Below, one piece after another: positions 61,948 through 64,000 of a DNA stretch of 64,000 nucleotides. The DNA is from DRKI01 sp011051875 (lineage in GTDB: Bacteria > Desulfobacterota > Desulfobulbia > Desulfobulbales > Desulfobulbaceae). The position numbers and the translations under genes are program-made. The first letter of the stretch is position 1; each line of letters begins with the position of its first letter. The stretch lies in assembly GCA_026990385.1 (NCBI GenBank), contig JALXDL010000104.1:1-64000 (forward strand). The letters are read 5' to 3'. The notes below the pieces were generated by a model that was not told the origin of the DNA, made no database searches, and worked only from the letters and a program-made list of their open reading frames with translations.

Positions 61948-62739
61948 TCAGGAGCCCTGGAACCCGGGCTTCTTCTTGGCCAGGAAGGCAGCCGTGCCGA
62001 TGCGGAAGTCATCTGTTGCCGCGGCCAGACCAAAGCAGTCTGCACCGAGCCGGACCGACTCCTCCAGTGGCATCTCCTGCCCCCGCCGGATGGCCTCCCA
62101 GGTGAGCTGCACCGCCACCGGGGCATTGGCCAGAATATCCGCAGCCAGCCGCTCCCCTTCCCTTTCCAGCTCATCTCGCCCGACCACCCGGTTCACCAGG
62201 CCGATCCGGAGCGCCTCCGCAGCATCAATGACCTCGCCTGTGAGCAGCATCTCCACGGCCCGGCCCCTGCCCACCAGGCGCGGCAGCCTGGTGGTGCCGC
62301 CCCAGCCTGCAACCGCGCCGATCCGGACCTCGGGATGGCCCATGCGCGCCTCCCGGGCGGCGATCCTGAGCATGCAGGCTTCGGCCAGCTCCAGCCCTCC
62401 ACCCAGGGCAAAGCCGTTGATCAGGGCGATGGTGAGCTTGCCCAGCTCCTCGATGCGGCGGGTGACAGCCACCGCCAGCAGGGCCAGTTCACGCACCTGC
62501 AGGGCCGATGCGCCATTGAGATAACCGATATCCGCGCCAGCGGAAAAAGAGCGGTCGCCGGCGCCGGTGATACAGACCGCCCTGATTCCGGGATCATCCC
62601 TGATCAGGGCAAGCTCCCTGTCCAGGGCAAGCAGCAGCTCCCTGCTCAGGGCATTGTGCACTTCGGGCCGGTTCAGGACCAGGAAGATCATCTCGCCGCG
62701 CCGCCTGGTAAAGAGGACCGAGTCTGTTCCGCTGTCCAT
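61948..62739 (-). CDS. Enoyl-CoA hydratase/isomerase family protein
   Basis: A 263-residue crotonase-fold protein. The oxyanion-hole segments are RSFSAGADIGYLNG (residues about 63-76) and NGFALGGGLELAEACMLRIA (about 106-125). EVRIGAVAGWGGTTRLPRLVG (near 140) carries the second catalytic Glu position as A-G-W-G in place of the usual P-E-x-G-L, so one of the two general acid/base glutamates may be missing. An AAGGAGG site eight bases before the ATG fixes the start. It could hydrate enoyl-CoA in beta-oxidation or act on PKS products. It is separated from nuoN by a terminator, so it has its own promoter. Confidence 0.87.
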   Translation of the reverse strand: MDSGTDSVLFTRRRGEMIFLVLNRPEVHNALSRELLLALDRELALIRDDPGIRAVCITGAGDRSFSAGADIGYLNGASALQVRELALLAVAVTRRIEELGKLTIALINGFALGGGLELAEACMLRIAAREARMGHPEVRIGAVAGWGGTTRLPRLVGRGRAVEMLLTGEVIDAAEALRIGLVNRVVGRDELEREGERLAADILANAPVAVQLTWEAIRRGQEMPLEESVRLGADCFGLAAATDDFRIGTAAFLAKKKPGFQGS

Positions 62740-62798
62740 CAGCTGTACCTCCTTCACTCCGATTCCGTAACCGATCGCAGGATATCCACATGCCAAGC

Positions 62799-62836
62799 AA
62801 AAAAAAACGGACAGCACCACAACAGGGTGCTGTCCG
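62799..62836 (-). terminator. Intrinsic terminator of the nuo operon
   Basis: On the minus strand CGGACAGCACC pairs with GGTGCTGTCCG (11 bp, no mismatch, 7-base loop) and is followed by a run of nine T (62807-62799). It lies 30 bases past the nuoN stop. Fully consistent with Rho-independent termination. Confidence 0.92.
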
Positions 62837-62865
62837 AGACAGTGTACCGTCCTTGCGCTGTTTTG

Positions 62866-64000
62866 TCACATGATGGTCTGTACCGCGGTGCCGGCAAAGG
62901 CGATGATCTTGGACGGAAAGGCACCCATGAGCAGGATGAGCAGGACCAGGATCACGCCGGTGAACCGGGTCAGGCCATCGATTTCCACGGCCGGACGATC
63001 TTCAGGATCCGCGGTATAGGCGGCCTTGATCACCAGCAGGTAGTAGTAGATGGCAATGCCGGCATTGACCGCGGCCAGGGTCACCAGGATGATGTGCCCC
63101 TCGCGCAGGGCCCCGGCCAGGAACATGAATTCACCCATGAACCCTACCATGGGCGGGATGCCGGCCAGTGCAAAAAGTCCCACGGCAAGGACAAAGGCGA
63201 GCATGGGCTGCCGGCGGTGCAGACCATTGAGATCGGAGATTTCCAGATTCTCGCCGTTTGCCGAGACATTGCTCAGCACCATGTAGCAGGCGATGTTCAT
63301 GAACACATAACCGGCAATATAATACATGACCGTGGCATAGCCGCTCACCTTGAGGGTCAGCAGACCAAGGAGAATGAAGCCGGCGTGGGCGATACCCGAG
63401 TAGCCGAGCATCCGCTTGACGTCGGTCTGGACCAGGGCACAGAGATTGCCGTAGAACATGGAGCAGACCGCGAGCACCATGAGCAGGTCGATCAGGATAT
63501 TGGTATGGCCGGGCAGGAGGACGACAAACCTGATCAGCAGGGCCACGGCGCCAAGCTTGGGCACGGTGGCGACAAAGCCGGTGGTCTCGTTGGAGGCGCC
63601 CTGGTAGATATCAGGCACCCAGAAGTGCATGGGGAAGATGGCCAGCTTGTAGAAGAATCCGGCCAGGACCATGACCACTGCGAAAAATGCGGCCGGTGTA
63701 CTGGCGACTTTCTGCAGGCCGGGCACGATGTCCTTGATATAGGTGCTCCCGGTGAGGCCGAAGATATAGCTCATGCCGTACAGCATGCAGCCGGTGGCAA
63801 AGACACCGAAGAGGATATACTTGATGCCGGCCTCCATCTGGATCCGCAGTCCCTTCTGGTCGCTGCGCATGGGGACCATCAGGTAGAGGGCGAAGGATGA
63901 CAGCTCCAGGGAGACAAAGAGGGTGATCAGTTCCACCGAGCTGACCAGCGACATCAGGCCCAGGCAGCTGACGAAGAGAAACATGTAGTACTCGGGCCGG
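62866..64000 (-). CDS. nuoN: NADH-quinone oxidoreductase subunit N, 5' end beyond window
   Basis: The C-terminal 378 or so residues of an antiporter-like complex I membrane subunit (NuoN/ND2). The protein is a chain of transmembrane helices including IKYILFGVFATGCMLYG, FYKLAIFPMHFWVPDIYQGA with the conserved Lys and Pro of the proton channel, and KLGAVALLIRFVVLL. The frame stays open to base 64000, and NuoN is usually about 480 residues, so about 100 residues are outside. It should be the last gene of the nuo operon, since an intrinsic terminator follows. It takes part in proton pumping. Confidence 0.95.
   Translation of the reverse strand, partial: RPEYYMFLFVSCLGLMSLVSSVELITLFVSLELSSFALYLMVPMRSDQKGLRIQMEAGIKYILFGVFATGCMLYGMSYIFGLTGSTYIKDIVPGLQKVASTPAAFFAVVMVLAGFFYKLAIFPMHFWVPDIYQGASNETTGFVATVPKLGAVALLIRFVVLLPGHTNILIDLLMVLAVCSMFYGNLCALVQTDVKRMLGYSGIAHAGFILLGLLTLKVSGYATVMYYIAGYVFMNIACYMVLSNVSANGENLEISDLNGLHRRQPMLAFVLAVGLFALAGIPPMVGFMGEFMFLAGALREGHIILVTLAAVNAGIAIYYYLLVIKAAYTADPEDRPAVEIDGLTRFTGVILVLLILLMGAFPSKIIAFAGTAVQTIM

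Noticed and set aside
1..64000. tRNA, rRNA, CRISPR arrays, insertion sequences and prophage genes
   Set aside because: I looked for T-arm-like sequences, regularly spaced repeats and transposase or integrase motifs and found none that held up.

Overview
The window is one GC-rich stretch (clearly above 60% GC by eye) from a Gram-negative bacterium. It carries outer-membrane efflux parts, LysM lipoprotein hydrolases, a PEP-CTERM surface protein, Roadblock/ParA and PilZ signalling, LIV-type transporters and an Nuo-type complex I gene. This mix fits an anaerobic deltaproteobacterial lineage (Desulfobacterota) best. That placement is inference; no rRNA or other taxonomic marker is present.

Layout. 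1-3447 (minus strand): the end of a LIV-type ABC uptake operon (livJ, livH, start of livM), preceded by an acyltransferase-3 membrane protein. 3810-7662 (plus): a compact signalling operon of Roadblock, di-iron ODP/metallo-beta-lactamase-fold protein, response regulator with a DUF4388 output, ParA-like ATPase and a second Roadblock, behind a good sigma70-type promoter. 7681-17302 (minus): an ATP-grasp protein with a coupled small ORF, a zinc alcohol dehydrogenase, then three envelope genes (coiled-coil protein, TPR lipoprotein, long class A PBP). 17866-26609 (plus): LysM lytic transglycosylase, an MFP-RND-TraB/PrgY operon, a YhbY RNA-binding protein and a DUF2202 ferritin-like exported protein.

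26712-60526 (minus) is the main feature: 18 codirectional genes with overlapping or near-overlapping ends, read from right to left. It opens with two giant synthases. The first has two NMO-like TIM barrels, then KS-AT-ACP-ACP-KR. The second has KS-AT-ACP-DH and a phosphopantetheinyl transferase domain. Together they hold nearly the whole activity set of a PUFA synthase in two polypeptides. A discrete ACP, a phosphodiesterase, an alpha/beta hydrolase, two SDRs, a tandem CoA-transferase, a beta-propeller-methyltransferase fusion, a CocE-type hydrolase, three methyltransferases and a B12-type radical SAM enzyme follow. The cluster ends with a TPR-PilZ protein, a fused PqqD-like/pseudo-S2P/HlyD exporter, a TolC-like channel and a sulfotransferase. 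I read it as a biosynthesis-tailoring-export cluster for a secreted, probably methylated and possibly sulfated lipid or polyketide. The product is unknown, and I recognise no described cluster with this gene set.

60527-64000: a 0.7 kb AT-richer intergenic region with two operator-like dyad structures, a PEP-CTERM protein gene, an enoyl-CoA hydratase, a strong intrinsic terminator, and the 3' part of nuoN running off the right edge. I saw no tRNA, rRNA, CRISPR array, transposase or integrase.
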